A stretch of 64,000 nt of DNA from Polaribacter batillariae (lineage in GTDB: Bacteria > Bacteroidota > Bacteroidia > Flavobacteriales > Flavobacteriaceae), in assembly GCF_017498485.1 (NCBI RefSeq), contig NZ_CP071795.1, positions 2,976,001-3,040,000 of the forward strand, in the 5' to 3' direction. Shown here in pieces: positions 26,329 through 35,922 of the stretch. Position 1 is the stretch's first letter. Each line of letters begins with the position of its first letter. The notes under the pieces are model-generated. The model was not told the DNA's origin. It worked only from the letters and a program-made list of their open reading frames with translations, and ran no database searches. The translations under genes and the position numbers were made by a program.

Positions 26329-27292
26329 ACGCGTTTAAAACCATAAAATCCACCAATTTTGCGGCTAAATTGGCAGTATGGTTATCTACGTCAAAATCTG
26401 GATTTAACTCTGCAATATCGCAAGAAATTACTTTTTTACTTTTGAATAAAAAGGCTAAAGTTTTGTAAACAAAATTTGGACTAAAACCAAGTGGAGAAGG
26501 AGCGCTTACGCCAGTTGCATATGCTGATGAAAAACCATCTAAATCAATAGTAATGTATAAATAATCTACTTTTTCGACAAAAGAAGTCAGTTTGTTTTTT
26601 AAACTTTCAGTAAACGTTTCACACTCAAAATTAGACACATAAGAAACGTTATTTTTATGGGCGATTTCAAACAATTCTTTGGTGTTGGATTGTTGCTGAA
26701 TCCCAATTGCAAAATATGAAACCTTTTTAAATTCCGATAAAATTTGATGGAAAGGTGTTCCTGAATTTGGTTGTGCTTCAACGGTTCTTAAATCGAAATG
26801 CGCATCAAAATTAATAATTCCGATTTTATTTTTTGTAGAATTTTTTAAAGCATCTTTAATTCCTGAAAAATTTGCGTAGGCAATATCGTGGCCACCACCA
26901 ATGGCAATTGGTAAAATGTGGTTAGAAATTAGTTTACTAATGCTTTTTGAAAGTGCTTTTTGGCAATCTTCTAAATGATTATCAACACAAATAATGTTTC
27001 CAAAATCAACTATATTTTTATCACTAAAATGAATTGGAATTTTTCCTAATTTATTTCGAACGCTTGCAGGTCCTTTTCTTGCGCCAATTCTACCTTGATT
27101 TCTTCGAACACCTTCCTCACAAGAATAACCAACCAATCCAATATGTATATTGTGATTAAAGTTTTCTTTTTCAATATTAGAAACTTGAATATTTTGATAC
27201 CAATATTGATTTTCAAGTACTGTTTTTCTACCAGTCCAATCTTTTTGATTTCCAACAGAATAATCAATTTTTAAATTATTAAAGAAACTCAT
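26327..27292 (-). CDS. hutG: Formimidoylglutamase
   Basis: 321 residues of the arginase/ureohydrolase fold. The Mn-binding motifs are IAIGGGHDIAYAN, INFDAHFDLR and ITIDLDGFSS, and the segment GVRRNQGRIGARKGP at ~62-76 is typical of HutG. It hydrolyses N-formimidoyl-L-glutamate to glutamate and formamide, the last step of histidine breakdown. Last gene of the hut operon, 2 bp after hutI. Confidence 0.92.
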   Translation of the reverse strand: MSFFNNLKIDYSVGNQKDWTGRKTVLENQYWYQNIQVSNIEKENFNHNIHIGLVGYSCEEGVRRNQGRIGARKGPASVRNKLGKIPIHFSDKNIVDFGNIICVDNHLEDCQKALSKSISKLISNHILPIAIGGGHDIAYANFSGIKDALKNSTKNKIGIINFDAHFDLRTVEAQPNSGTPFHQILSEFKKVSYFAIGIQQQSNTKELFEIAHKNNVSYVSNFECETFTESLKNKLTSFVEKVDYLYITIDLDGFSSAYATGVSAPSPLGFSPNFVYKTLAFLFKSKKVISCDIAELNPDFDVDNHTANLAAKLVDFMVLNA

Positions 27293-27294
27293 AA

Positions 27295-28536
27295 TTACGA
27301 CTTTAAAATTTCTTTTCCTTTTAAAAATACTTTTTCAATTTGATGATTTCCAAAAGAATAAGGAATAAAATGATAAGAATTTATTTCTTTTGTTAATATT
27401 AAATTTGCCAATTTCCCTTTGGTAATAGAACCCACTTCATTTTGATAATTCATAGCATAAGCACCATTAATTGTAGCTGCATTTATGGCTTCTTCTGGTG
27501 TCATTTTCATTTTAACACAAGCAGTTGCAACTACAAAATTCATGTTTCCAGAAGGAGAAGAACCAGGATTGTAATCGGTTGCCAATGCCAAAGGCAAACC
27601 AGCATCAATCATTTTTCTGGCTGGTGTATAAGGAATATTCAAAAAATAAGAACAAGCAGGCAAAGCAACAGGCATTGTTTTGGTATTTTTTAAAACTGTA
27701 ATATCTTCTATTCTCATTTCTTCTAAATGATCTACAGAAAGTGCTTCATTTTCAACACCAACTTGAACGCCTCCAATCGCTGTAAACTGATTGACATGAA
27801 TTTTTCCAGTAAGCCCATACTTTTTACCAGCTGCTAAAATTTGATGGGTGTCTTCCACAGAAAAATAACCAGTTTCACAAAAAATATCTATAAAGTCAGC
27901 CAAATTTTCTTTTTGAATAGTTGGTAGAATATCGCCAATCAGCATTTGTAAATAGCCACTTTTGTTGTTTTTATATTCTGTAGGAACAGCGTGTGCGCCT
28001 AAAAAAGTCGCTTTTATTGCTATCGGGTAATTTTCTTTTAGTTTTTTAATGACTCTCAGCATTTTTAATTCAGCGTCTTTTGTTAAACCATAACCCGATT
28101 TAATTTCGACAGCACCTGTTCCTAATTGGATAATTTCTTCCAAACGAACTTTAGTTTGATTGTATAAACCTTCTTCCGAAGTTTGTTGTAATTTTTTTGC
28201 TGAATTTAAAATTCCACCACCATTATTGGCAATTTTCTCATAGGAAAGCCCTTTTATTCTATCAACAAATTCATCTTCTCTATTTCCTGCAAAAACTAAA
28301 TGCGTATGTGAATCGCACCAAGAAGGTAAAATCATTTTTCCTGTTGAGTCAACCGTTTTTACATCAACTTTTGGGCAATCTTTCATGTCGCCAAAATCTG
28401 AAATCAGTCCGTTTTCAACCAATAAAAAAGCGTTTTTTATAGTTGGTAAAATGCGCATTTGTGTTCCTGAGAGAAAATTGACATGTTTTTCTCTAACTTG
28501 AATTAATTCTTTGATATTTTTAAAAAGGAGGTTCAT
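27295..28536 (-). CDS. hutI: Imidazolonepropionase
   Basis: 413 residues, amidohydrolase superfamily. Motifs: SWCDSHTHLVFAGNREDEFVDRI (metal HxH), VEIKSGYGL, HVNQFTAIGGVQ (His), SVDHLEEM (His) and ALATDYNPGSSP (catalytic Asp). It opens the imidazolone ring to give formimidoylglutamate. Its ATG overlaps the hutU stop codon (TAATG), indicating translational coupling. Confidence 0.95.
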   Translation of the reverse strand: MNLLFKNIKELIQVREKHVNFLSGTQMRILPTIKNAFLLVENGLISDFGDMKDCPKVDVKTVDSTGKMILPSWCDSHTHLVFAGNREDEFVDRIKGLSYEKIANNGGGILNSAKKLQQTSEEGLYNQTKVRLEEIIQLGTGAVEIKSGYGLTKDAELKMLRVIKKLKENYPIAIKATFLGAHAVPTEYKNNKSGYLQMLIGDILPTIQKENLADFIDIFCETGYFSVEDTHQILAAGKKYGLTGKIHVNQFTAIGGVQVGVENEALSVDHLEEMRIEDITVLKNTKTMPVALPACSYFLNIPYTPARKMIDAGLPLALATDYNPGSSPSGNMNFVVATACVKMKMTPEEAINAATINGAYAMNYQNEVGSITKGKLANLILTKEINSYHFIPYSFGNHQIEKVFLKGKEILKS

Positions 28537-30533
28537 TAAAATAATTCTTTTAAAAGATTTTCTTCTACTAAGTTAGGCAAAGTAATTTTTAAATTTGGCG
28601 TTCTTTCCATTTCTCTTTTAATGGCGAAAATAGCTTCATCGTTTCTTGCCCAACTTCTTCTTGCGATTCCGTTATTTACGTCATAAAAAAGCATGTTTTT
28701 TAGTTTTTCTTCAGCTTCGTTTGTGCCATCTAACAACATTCCAAAACCACCATTTATTACTTCTCCCCAGCCAACGCCACCACCATTATGGATGGAAACC
28801 CAAGTCGCGCCTCTAAAACTGTCGCCAATAACATTATGGATTGCCATGTCTGCCGTGAATTTACTTCCGTCATAAATATTAGAAGTTTCTCTAAAAGGAG
28901 AATCTGTTCCACTTACATCATGATGGTCTCTTCCTAAAACTACTGGGCCAATTTCACCATTTTTAATGGCATTGTTAAAAGCTGTGGCTATTTTTACACG
29001 ACCTTCAGCGTCTGCATATAAAATTCTTGCTTGCGAACCCACCACCATTTTATTATCCTTCGCATTTTGTATCCAAGTAATGTTATCTTGCATTTGCAAT
29101 TGAATTTCCTCAGGAGAATTTTCCATGATTTCTTGTAAAACATTGGCTGCAATTTTATCAGTTTTGTCTAAATCTTCCGATTTTCCAGAAGTACAAACCC
29201 ATCTAAAAGGGCCAAAACCATAATCGAAACACATAGGTCCTAAAATATCTTGCACGTAAGAAGGGTATTTAAAATCGATATTATTTTCCGCCATTACAGC
29301 TGCTCCAGCTCTGGAAGCTTCCAATAAAAAAGCGTTTCCATAATCGAAAAAGTAGGTTCCTTTTTTGGTGTGATTGTTTATGGATTTTGCATGTCTTCGT
29401 AAAGATGCTTGTACTTTTTCTTTAAAAAGTGCTGGATTTTCCTTAATTAAAATATTAGATTCTTCATAAGATACATCTGCAGGATAATAACCACCAGTCC
29501 AAGGAATGTGAAGCGATGTTTGGTCTGAACCAATATGAATAAAAATATTTTCTTCGTCGAAACGTTCCCAAACATCAATAACATTTCCAATAAATGCGAT
29601 GGAAACAACTTCGTTATTTTGTTGTGCTTTTAAAGTTCTTTCAACTAACAAATCAATATCATCAATTAAAACATCTACCCAACCTTGTTCGTGTCTTTTT
29701 ATGGCTGCTTTTGGGTTAACTTCCGCACAAATCGTTATACAACCAGCAATATTTCCTGCTTTTGGCTGTGCACCACTCATACCACCCAAACCAGCTGTTA
29801 AAAATATTTTTCCATTCGGATTTTCATTCTTTTTCAAAATTTTTCTGAAAGCATTCATTACAGTAATGGTGGTTCCGTGCACAATTCCTTGAGGTCCAAT
29901 ATACATAAAAGAGCCTGCCGTCATTTGTCCATATTGAGAAACACCTAAGGCATTCATTTTTTCCCAATCATTTGATTTCGAGTAATTTGGAATTACCATT
30001 CCGTTTGTAACCACTACTCTTGGTGCATTTTTAGAAGATGGAAATAAACCCATTGGATGTCCAGAATACAAATGCAAAGTTTGTTCATTTGTCATTTCCG
30101 CTAAATATTGCATCACTAAAAGATATTGTGCCCAATTTTGAAAAACGGCGCCATTTCCTCCATAAGTAATTAATTCTTCAGGATGTTGCGCAACATCTGG
30201 ATTCAAGTTATTTTGAATCATTAACATAATTGCTGCTGCTTGTTGGGTTTTTGCTGGATATTCTGAAATATCTCGCGCAAACATTTTATAATCGGGTTTG
30301 AATCTGTACATATAAATTCTTCCCAATTCCTTTAATTCATCCGCAAATTCCACAGATAATTCTTTGTGCCAATCTTTTGGAAAATAACGCAACGCATTTT
30401 TAATTGCCAATTGTTTTTCTTTTAACGACAAAATATCTTTTCTTTTGGGCGCTCTATTTGCGTCTTTTGGATAGCTTTTTTTAGCTGGAAGTTTTGTCGG
30501 AATTCCTTGTAAAATTTGTTCTTTAAATGTCAT
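28536..30533 (-). CDS. hutU: Urocanate hydratase
   Basis: 665 residues, the longer Bacteroidetes variant (classical enzymes are about 550). Conserved features: HLYSGHPMGLFP, QMTAGSFMYIGPQGIVHGT, FLTAGLGGMSGAQPKA (NAD-binding glycine-rich loop) and VGSQARILYADAEGR, with the C-terminal HNGGGVGWGEVINGGFGML. It hydrates urocanate to imidazolonepropionate using tightly bound NAD. It is 7 bp after hutH. Confidence 0.95.
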   Translation of the reverse strand: MTFKEQILQGIPTKLPAKKSYPKDANRAPKRKDILSLKEKQLAIKNALRYFPKDWHKELSVEFADELKELGRIYMYRFKPDYKMFARDISEYPAKTQQAAAIMLMIQNNLNPDVAQHPEELITYGGNGAVFQNWAQYLLVMQYLAEMTNEQTLHLYSGHPMGLFPSSKNAPRVVVTNGMVIPNYSKSNDWEKMNALGVSQYGQMTAGSFMYIGPQGIVHGTTITVMNAFRKILKKNENPNGKIFLTAGLGGMSGAQPKAGNIAGCITICAEVNPKAAIKRHEQGWVDVLIDDIDLLVERTLKAQQNNEVVSIAFIGNVIDVWERFDEENIFIHIGSDQTSLHIPWTGGYYPADVSYEESNILIKENPALFKEKVQASLRRHAKSINNHTKKGTYFFDYGNAFLLEASRAGAAVMAENNIDFKYPSYVQDILGPMCFDYGFGPFRWVCTSGKSEDLDKTDKIAANVLQEIMENSPEEIQLQMQDNITWIQNAKDNKMVVGSQARILYADAEGRVKIATAFNNAIKNGEIGPVVLGRDHHDVSGTDSPFRETSNIYDGSKFTADMAIHNVIGDSFRGATWVSIHNGGGVGWGEVINGGFGMLLDGTNEAEEKLKNMLFYDVNNGIARRSWARNDEAIFAIKREMERTPNLKITLPNLVEENLLKELF

Positions 30534-30540
30534 CTTAATG

Positions 30541-32040
30541 CTATTTTACAATTAATTTTTGTGTTTTTACTAAATGAATCATGTGATTGATGTCGTCTTT
30601 TAAAAGCCTGTCATCTTCTAGTTTGTCAATTTTTTCTCTAATGATTGCATGATTTTTTTCAATTATTGAAGAAAAGGTATTGGGCCTTCTAAACTCTAAA
30701 GCTTGTGCAGCATACATTAATTCAATGGCTAAAATTTTCTCTACATTTTCTAAAATTTCATTGAATTGTCGCCCAGAAATACTTCCCATAGAAACATGGT
30801 CTTCTTGCCCTAAAGAAGTTGGAATGCTATCTGCAGAAGGAGGGAAGCACAACGATTTATTTTCTGTAACCAATGCAGCAGTGGTGTATTGAGGAATCAT
30901 AAAACCAGAATTTAAGCCACCACTTTTTGTTAGTAATCTTGGTAAACCATATTTTCCTTCCAACAATAAATAACAACGTCTGTCTGCAATATTTCCTAAT
31001 TCGGATGCTGCAATAGAACAATAATCTAACGCCATTGCTAAAGGTTGTCCGTGAAAGTTTCCTCCAGAAATTGCTTCAGTTTCACTTAAAACAATTGGGT
31101 TGTCTGTTACAGAATTCATTTCTATTTCTGCGAGTTCTTGCAAATGATAAAAAGCATTTCTGCTTGCACCATGAACTTGCGGAATACAACGCATCGAATA
31201 AGGGTCTTGCACGCGTTCGCAATTTTCATGAGAAGTAATGTTTTGAGAATTTTCAAACAACATTCTCATTCTTTCTGCCACTTTTAAGCTCCCTTTAAAA
31301 GGACGAATTTTATGCAATTCTTCTTTAAAAGGAGATGCACTGCCTTTATAACCTTCAATACTCATTGCGCCAGAAACATCTGCTAAATCTAACAAATATT
31401 CCATTTTCTTGAGTCCTATTATGGTGTGTGCTAAAATAAATTGTGTTCCGTTTATCAAACCTAACCCTTCTTTTGCATGTAATTTTAAAGGTTTTAAATG
31501 ATGATTTTTTAAGACTTCTTTTGCGGGAACAATGTTATTATCAATCCAAAAATCGCCTTCACCAATTAAGGGTAAAAATAAATGCGAAAGTGGTGCTAAA
31601 TCTCCAGAAGCACCTACAGAACCTTGTTTTGGAACGGTTGGCAATAAATCGTTTTCAATAAAATAAATAATACGTTCTATTAGTTTTAAGCGAACACCAG
31701 AATAACCCTGACATAAAGCGTGTACTTTGCAAATCATCATTATTTTAGAGATGTTTTTATCGATGTTTTCGCCAACACCAACTGCATGTGTAATTAATAA
31801 ATTGGTTTGAAGCTGGTTGGTTTCCTCAGCAGAAATCTGTACATCGCACAAAGGGCCAAAACCTGTATTAATTCCGTAAACAGCTTTGTTGTTTTTGGTA
31901 ATGATTTCTACTTTTTTTCTAGAAGAAATGATTCTTTCTTTTGCTTCATCATTTATAATTCCTTTTAATTTTCCTTTAGAAATGGCAATTACTTTATCTG
32001 TCGTAAGAAAATCTATTCCGTATTTAAATATCATTATCAT
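30541..32040 (-). CDS. hutH: Histidine ammonia-lyase
   Basis: 499 residues. The GSVGASGDLAPLSH segment (~140-153) supplies the Ala-Ser-Gly that forms the MIO cofactor, and YGINTGFGPLCDVQIS and the C-terminal QEDHVSMGSISGRQ are characteristic. It deaminates histidine to urocanate, the first step of the pathway. Two starts, ATG 32040 and ATG 32034 (MIMIFKYGID), are equally possible. First gene of the operon, divergent from the LysR gene. Confidence 0.95.
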   Translation of the reverse strand: MIMIFKYGIDFLTTDKVIAISKGKLKGIINDEAKERIISSRKKVEIITKNNKAVYGINTGFGPLCDVQISAEETNQLQTNLLITHAVGVGENIDKNISKIMMICKVHALCQGYSGVRLKLIERIIYFIENDLLPTVPKQGSVGASGDLAPLSHLFLPLIGEGDFWIDNNIVPAKEVLKNHHLKPLKLHAKEGLGLINGTQFILAHTIIGLKKMEYLLDLADVSGAMSIEGYKGSASPFKEELHKIRPFKGSLKVAERMRMLFENSQNITSHENCERVQDPYSMRCIPQVHGASRNAFYHLQELAEIEMNSVTDNPIVLSETEAISGGNFHGQPLAMALDYCSIAASELGNIADRRCYLLLEGKYGLPRLLTKSGGLNSGFMIPQYTTAALVTENKSLCFPPSADSIPTSLGQEDHVSMGSISGRQFNEILENVEKILAIELMYAAQALEFRRPNTFSSIIEKNHAIIREKIDKLEDDRLLKDDINHMIHLVKTQKLIVK

Positions 32041-32044
32041 TTAA

Positions 32045-32075
32045 TTTGTGTTTTACAAAGTTATCGCTACTTTTG
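32045..32075 (+). promoter_or_regulatory. Complete Bacteroidetes-type promoter of the LysR gene
   Basis: TTTG at 32045-32048 and TACTTTTG at 32068-32075 are separated by 19 bp, the preferred spacing for the Bacteroidetes sigma factor. The start codon follows at 32114. Confidence 0.65.
32056..32063 (-). promoter_or_regulatory. -7 promoter element of the hut operon
   Basis: TAACTTTG on the minus strand fits TAnnTTTG, 15 bp before hutH. It lies inside the promoter of the divergent LysR gene, so polymerase binding on the two strands should compete. Confidence 0.5.
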
Positions 32076-32113
32076 ATAAGTAATAATACTATTTATTAAG
32101 TTAATTAATAACT

Positions 32114-32992
32114 ATGAGTTATCAAATTGAATTAAGACATATTAAATATTTTTTAGCCGTTGCAGAAGAATTACACTTTAGAAAAGCGGCTGAAAAATTA
32201 TTTATTTCGCAACCAGGATTAAGCACACAAATAAAACATTTAGAAGATGAACTGGGTGTGGTTTTGTTTGAAAGAAACAATAGAAATGTAAGTTTAACCA
32301 AGGCAGGTTTGTATTTAAAGGAAGAATTATCATTGCAATTAAAAGGATTGTCTAACATATTTACAAATGCTAAATTATTGCATCAAGGAAAAAAAGGAGA
32401 ATTAAGAATTGGCTATGTAGGTTCTGCAATGCAAGATGTAATTCCGAATTTATTACTGAATTTTGAAAAAAAACATCCTAATATTTTATTCGATTTAAAA
32501 GAGCTTGATAATCAAAAACAAATTGAAGATTTATTATCATTTTCTTTAGATGTTGGTTTTGTTCGTTTGGAGAGAGTACCAAGAGCATTAGAAATTAAAA
32601 CAATTTTAAAAGAGTGTTTCTGTTTGGTTTTGCCTGAAAATCATTCAATAAATAAAGAAAATTTTAAAAGTTTAGCACAGTTTAAAGAAGCACCGTTTAT
32701 TCTTTTTAACTCTAAATACAGCACTTCTTATTACGAAAAAGTAATGCAAATTTTTGATGATTGTGGTTTTACGCCCATTGTTTCTCACAACACGATTCAT
32801 TCCGATTCTATTTACAAATTAGTAGAAAATAATTTCGGAATTTCAATCGTGCCCAAATCTTTAGCCCAAAAAAGAGGCTATAAAATAAAGTTTATTGAGC
32901 TAGATATGCTTCCGCAAAAAACAACACTTTCTGTAATTTGGAATAAAAAGAATGGAAATTTAATTTTAAATGATTTTCTCAGGCTTCTATAA
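32114..32992 (+). CDS. LysR-family transcriptional regulator, probable hut regulator
   Basis: 292 residues. The N-terminal winged helix-turn-helix (IRHIKYFLAVAEELHFRKAAEKLFISQPGLSTQIKHLE pattern, residues ~7-45) and a periplasmic-binding-protein-like effector domain (~90-290) are complete. The 73-bp shared intergenic region and the divergent orientation to hutH suggest it controls histidine utilisation, a standard LysR arrangement. Its inducer, perhaps urocanate or histidine, is inference. Confidence 0.88.
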   Translation: MSYQIELRHIKYFLAVAEELHFRKAAEKLFISQPGLSTQIKHLEDELGVVLFERNNRNVSLTKAGLYLKEELSLQLKGLSNIFTNAKLLHQGKKGELRIGYVGSAMQDVIPNLLLNFEKKHPNILFDLKELDNQKQIEDLLSFSLDVGFVRLERVPRALEIKTILKECFCLVLPENHSINKENFKSLAQFKEAPFILFNSKYSTSYYEKVMQIFDDCGFTPIVSHNTIHSDSIYKLVENNFGISIVPKSLAQKRGYKIKFIELDMLPQKTTLSVIWNKKNGNLILNDFLRLL

Positions 32993-33013
32993 TTTTTAAA
33001 AAAAAGACACAAA

Positions 33014-33039
33014 AAAACCCGAACAAAAGTTCGGGTTTT
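33014..33039. terminator. Bidirectional terminator of the LysR gene; original terminator of tRNA-Phe
   Basis: An 11-bp stem (33014-33024 with 33029-33039, arms AAAACCCGAAC) with A/T tracts on both sides. It lies 2 bp outside the left attachment repeat. Removing the island in silico places it directly after tRNA-Phe on the minus strand. Confidence 0.88.
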
Positions 33040-33041
33040 AA

Positions 33042-33054
33042 GTGGTACCTCCAG
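33042..33054. other. Left attachment site repeat (attL core)
   Basis: GTGGTACCTCCAG is identical to 51896-51908, which contains the last 12 bases of tRNA-Phe. It marks the left boundary of the island, 182 bp from the integrase start. Confidence 0.9.
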
Positions 33055-33179
33055 TACTTTTGTTTACTTTATCAATATATTATAAATTATAATAAAACTT
33101 GTTAAAACCCTTTAAATATAAGGGTTTTGTTCTTTTTTATAGGTAGGTAAATTATTTGCTATTTTATATCAAAAAAGTC

Positions 33180-33193
33180 TTATTAGCACCCTA
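33180..33193 (+). repeat. Putative integrase arm-site repeat, left
   Basis: TTATTAGCACCCTA occurs here, between attL and the integrase, and again at 51827-51840 close to attR. The matching positions just inside both ends suit arm-type sites for the integrase or excisionase (inference). Confidence 0.55.
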
Positions 33194-33235
33194 ATTAACA
33201 TCCTTTTTTCGTATCTTTATTAAAAATAAAACACT

Positions 33236-34535
33236 ATGAATAAAGAGGTTGAAAGAACAAAAGGTACAATTCGGTTTGCTTTTAAAGTATCAAAAAAAAA
33301 GTTAGAAGAAAATAAGAACTTACAAAGTATAATTTTCTTGTTTTTTAGTTACGGTAAAAATCGATTTAAATACTCTACAGGTTACAAAGCTTGTTTTAAT
33401 GACTGGGATTTCAAAAAACAACGAATTAAGAATAAGGTAGGTATTGAAGACAAAGAATAAATGAAGATTTAAGCGATTTAGAAAATCATTTAAACAAAGA
33501 GTATTCTAATCTAATAAATGACTCTAAAAACGTTTCTAATGAACTTTTAAAATACAAATTAGATGTATTTACTGGTAAGATTATTCCTAATCAAGAAATC
33601 GATACAAACCTCTCTTTTTTTGATGTAATAGATAAATATATAGAGCAAAAGAAGGTAGTATTTCTATCATTACAGCTAGGTCTTACAAACAAACCAAAAA
33701 GAGGTTAGAAGGCTATGAAAAGCACTTCAATAAAAAATTGATGTTCGATTATATAAATATGAATTTTTATAATGAGTTCAATACGTTTATGGAAAGTAAA
33801 AAATATGCTTTAAACACTATAGGTAAGCATATAAAGAACTTAAAAACCTTTTTAAACTATGCATTAGCAGAAGGCTATACAAATAACCAAAAGTTTAAAA
33901 GCAACGATTTTGAAGTATTAAAAGAAATTACCACAGAAATCTATTTAACTGATGCAGAGATAAAAGAAATGTTTGAAAAAGATTTATCTAAATATCCAGA
34001 GGTAGAATTGGCAAGGGATATTTTTCTAATGGGATGTTATACAGGTCAGAGAATTAGCGATTACAATGGTTTATCAGAGAATGATATTATTGAAATAGAT
34101 GGCTACAGATATTTTGAAATCAAACAGAAAAAGAATAAAAAATTTCATAGAATTGTCAATTGTCCTATCACAAAAGAAATGCAAGAAATTATGGATAAAA
34201 GACACAATGGAAAACCACCAAGAAGGATTGCAGAAGCAATTTTAAACGATTATATAAAGCAAGTGGGGCAGATGCTTGAATGGTACACCTTAGTAAAATG
34301 TGAGTACACAAAAGGCGGAATAGAATATTCAGAAATGATACCAAAATATGACTTAATTAAAAGCCACACAGCAAGAAGAAGTTTTTGCACGAATAAATAC
34401 AAAGCAGGTATGAGTGTTTTTGATATCATGCTATTTTCTGGGCATACAACAGAGAAAGAATTTTATAAATATATCCGTATCAAAGACCAAGAGAGAGCTG
34501 CTCATATTGTAAAAAGTGGTTTCTTTAATGTTTAA
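33236..34535 (+). pseudogene. Tyrosine recombinase (integrase), two frameshifts
   Basis: Three frames must be joined. 33236 to ~33455 starts MNKEVERTKGTIRFAFKVSK (arm-binding). ~33451 to ~33650 continues RINEDLSDLENHLNKEY ... FFDVIDKYIEQKK. From ~33645 to 34535 runs EGSISIITARSYKQTKKRLE and the full catalytic domain. Catalytic residues visible: Arg in CYTGQRISDYNGL, Lys in the following beta hairpin, HTARRSF (His-x-x-Arg), GHTTEKEFYKYI (second His and Tyr). Domain order is that of Bacteroidetes mobile-element integrases (phage_int_SAM_5 plus catalytic). Each break needs a one- or two-base change. As sequenced, no full product is made, so the island may be unable to excise by itself. Confidence 0.85.
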
Positions 34536-34650
34536 TTTTATATTATTTTTAAAAACCAAAAAAGTAAGAAGCTTTAGTATTTAATTCAACCAGGGTTATA
34601 TTGCAATAAAAATAAGATTTTAGGTAAATAACAATTAATTAAAAAATTCT

Positions 34651-35505
34651 ATGGCTAATAAAAATCAACAAAGTTTTTCTAACGAAAATTTTTCTCAGTT
34701 AGAAATTGATGTTTTTGATCACATCAACACAATTAAAACAGATGCTAAATTTAATCTAATAATTGATTATTTTTCAATACCTCCAGAATTACAAAATTAC
34801 TATGTTTATTTCTCTTTGTTTCACAAAATAAAACATCAAAAATCAATTTCATTTATTAATTTTATTGAGGATGCTTTATTTAAAATAAACAAATTACTGA
34901 CTAGGTTTGAAAATGAACTCTTACTTGCCAAATTTCATAGTATTTCAAAAATTGAGCACGATAATTGGGTAATGAATAATGTGTTTAAAAATTTAAAAAT
35001 TATACAGAACACCTATGATATTGAAAAATACCCTCTTACAGAATTGAAGCTATTAAAACTTCAAAATCAGCTACTAAATGAAAAAATATCAATTCTTGAG
35101 AAAAAAATTAACAAAGAAATCAACCTTAAAACACATGTTATTGATATCGTTTATAATAGTTTGAAACTATATTTCATTGAAGAACAACATCAACAACTAT
35201 ACAATGTTCTAAAAGGAAAATCGTTTGAAAATAAATTATGCTTTTTAAAGAACCAAAGCCAATTAGCAGAGTTGTTTAGAAGATTAAAATATAATGATAA
35301 ATTGGACTCTAATTATTCAGAAATTAAAGAATGGCTTTGTGCTAATTTCACCTACTCTAATTCAATAAAACCTTTAAATTCTGACTCTGTTTATGAAGTC
35401 TTAACAGCAAAAGGAAACAAAGATATTACAAAATCTAAAAGATTATTAATTTTAGAATTCCCATATAAAAAACCAAATCAAGTAAAAAAAGAAAAAGAAA
35501 ACTAA
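34651..35505 (+). CDS. Mobile-element protein of unknown function (RteC-like C-terminus)
   Basis: 284 residues, no signal peptide. The middle (~125-165) is a coiled coil (LKLLKLQNQLLNEKISILEKK). The C-terminal third (LAELFRRLKYNDKL ... EIKEWLCANFTY ... DSVYEVLTAKGNKDITKSKR) resembles the C-terminal part of RteC-type and related Bacteroidetes island proteins, but I cannot assign a function. It lies between the integrase and an HTH gene, the usual position of island control proteins. Confidence 0.6.
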   Translation: MANKNQQSFSNENFSQLEIDVFDHINTIKTDAKFNLIIDYFSIPPELQNYYVYFSLFHKIKHQKSISFINFIEDALFKINKLLTRFENELLLAKFHSISKIEHDNWVMNNVFKNLKIIQNTYDIEKYPLTELKLLKLQNQLLNEKISILEKKINKEINLKTHVIDIVYNSLKLYFIEEQHQQLYNVLKGKSFENKLCFLKNQSQLAELFRRLKYNDKLDSNYSEIKEWLCANFTYSNSIKPLNSDSVYEVLTAKGNKDITKSKRLLILEFPYKKPNQVKKEKEN

Positions 35506-35588
35506 TTTTTTAGCCCCCTAACAGCCTCCTTTTCAACTCAAAACTTTCTTTTATTTAATCTATTTGCATTGTAATTAAAACAATTATC

Positions 35589-35882
35589 ATGCAAGAAAAC
35601 AATATCACACAAGTACATAGTACAACTCCCGATCAATTATATAACTCCATTTTAAAAGGTGTTAGAACTGAGTTAAAAATATTAGTAGAAAACTTCCAAC
35701 CCAAAAAACAACCAGAGTACCTAACTAGAAAAGAGGTTGCTAACATATTAAAAGTATCATTAGTTACTCTTTCTGACTGGAACAAAAAAGGTGTTCTAAA
35801 ACCTTATAGATTAGGTAATCTTATCAGGTACAAAAGAGAAGAAATAGACCAAGCTTTAAAAGTAATTTACAATAAAAAATAA
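35589..35882 (+). CDS. Excisionase-like helix-turn-helix protein (HTH_17)
   Basis: 97 residues. The C-terminal half EYLTRKEVANILKVSLVTLSDWNKKGVLKPYRLGN, then LIRYKREEIDQAL, is the winged MerR-like helix-turn-helix of HTH_17/excisionase proteins. It probably binds island end DNA or an internal promoter. It precedes the helicase-like gene by 40 bp. Confidence 0.85.
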   Translation: MQENNITQVHSTTPDQLYNSILKGVRTELKILVENFQPKKQPEYLTRKEVANILKVSLVTLSDWNKKGVLKPYRLGNLIRYKREEIDQALKVIYNKK

Positions 35883-35922
35883 CTTATACCACTTTTTATG
35901 TTGTGAATTAAATCGTAAGATT

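Noticed and set aside
33236..33738. Programmed frameshifting in the integrase.
   Set aside because: The frame switches are not at recognisable slippery sites and tyrosine integrases of this type are normally single-frame.
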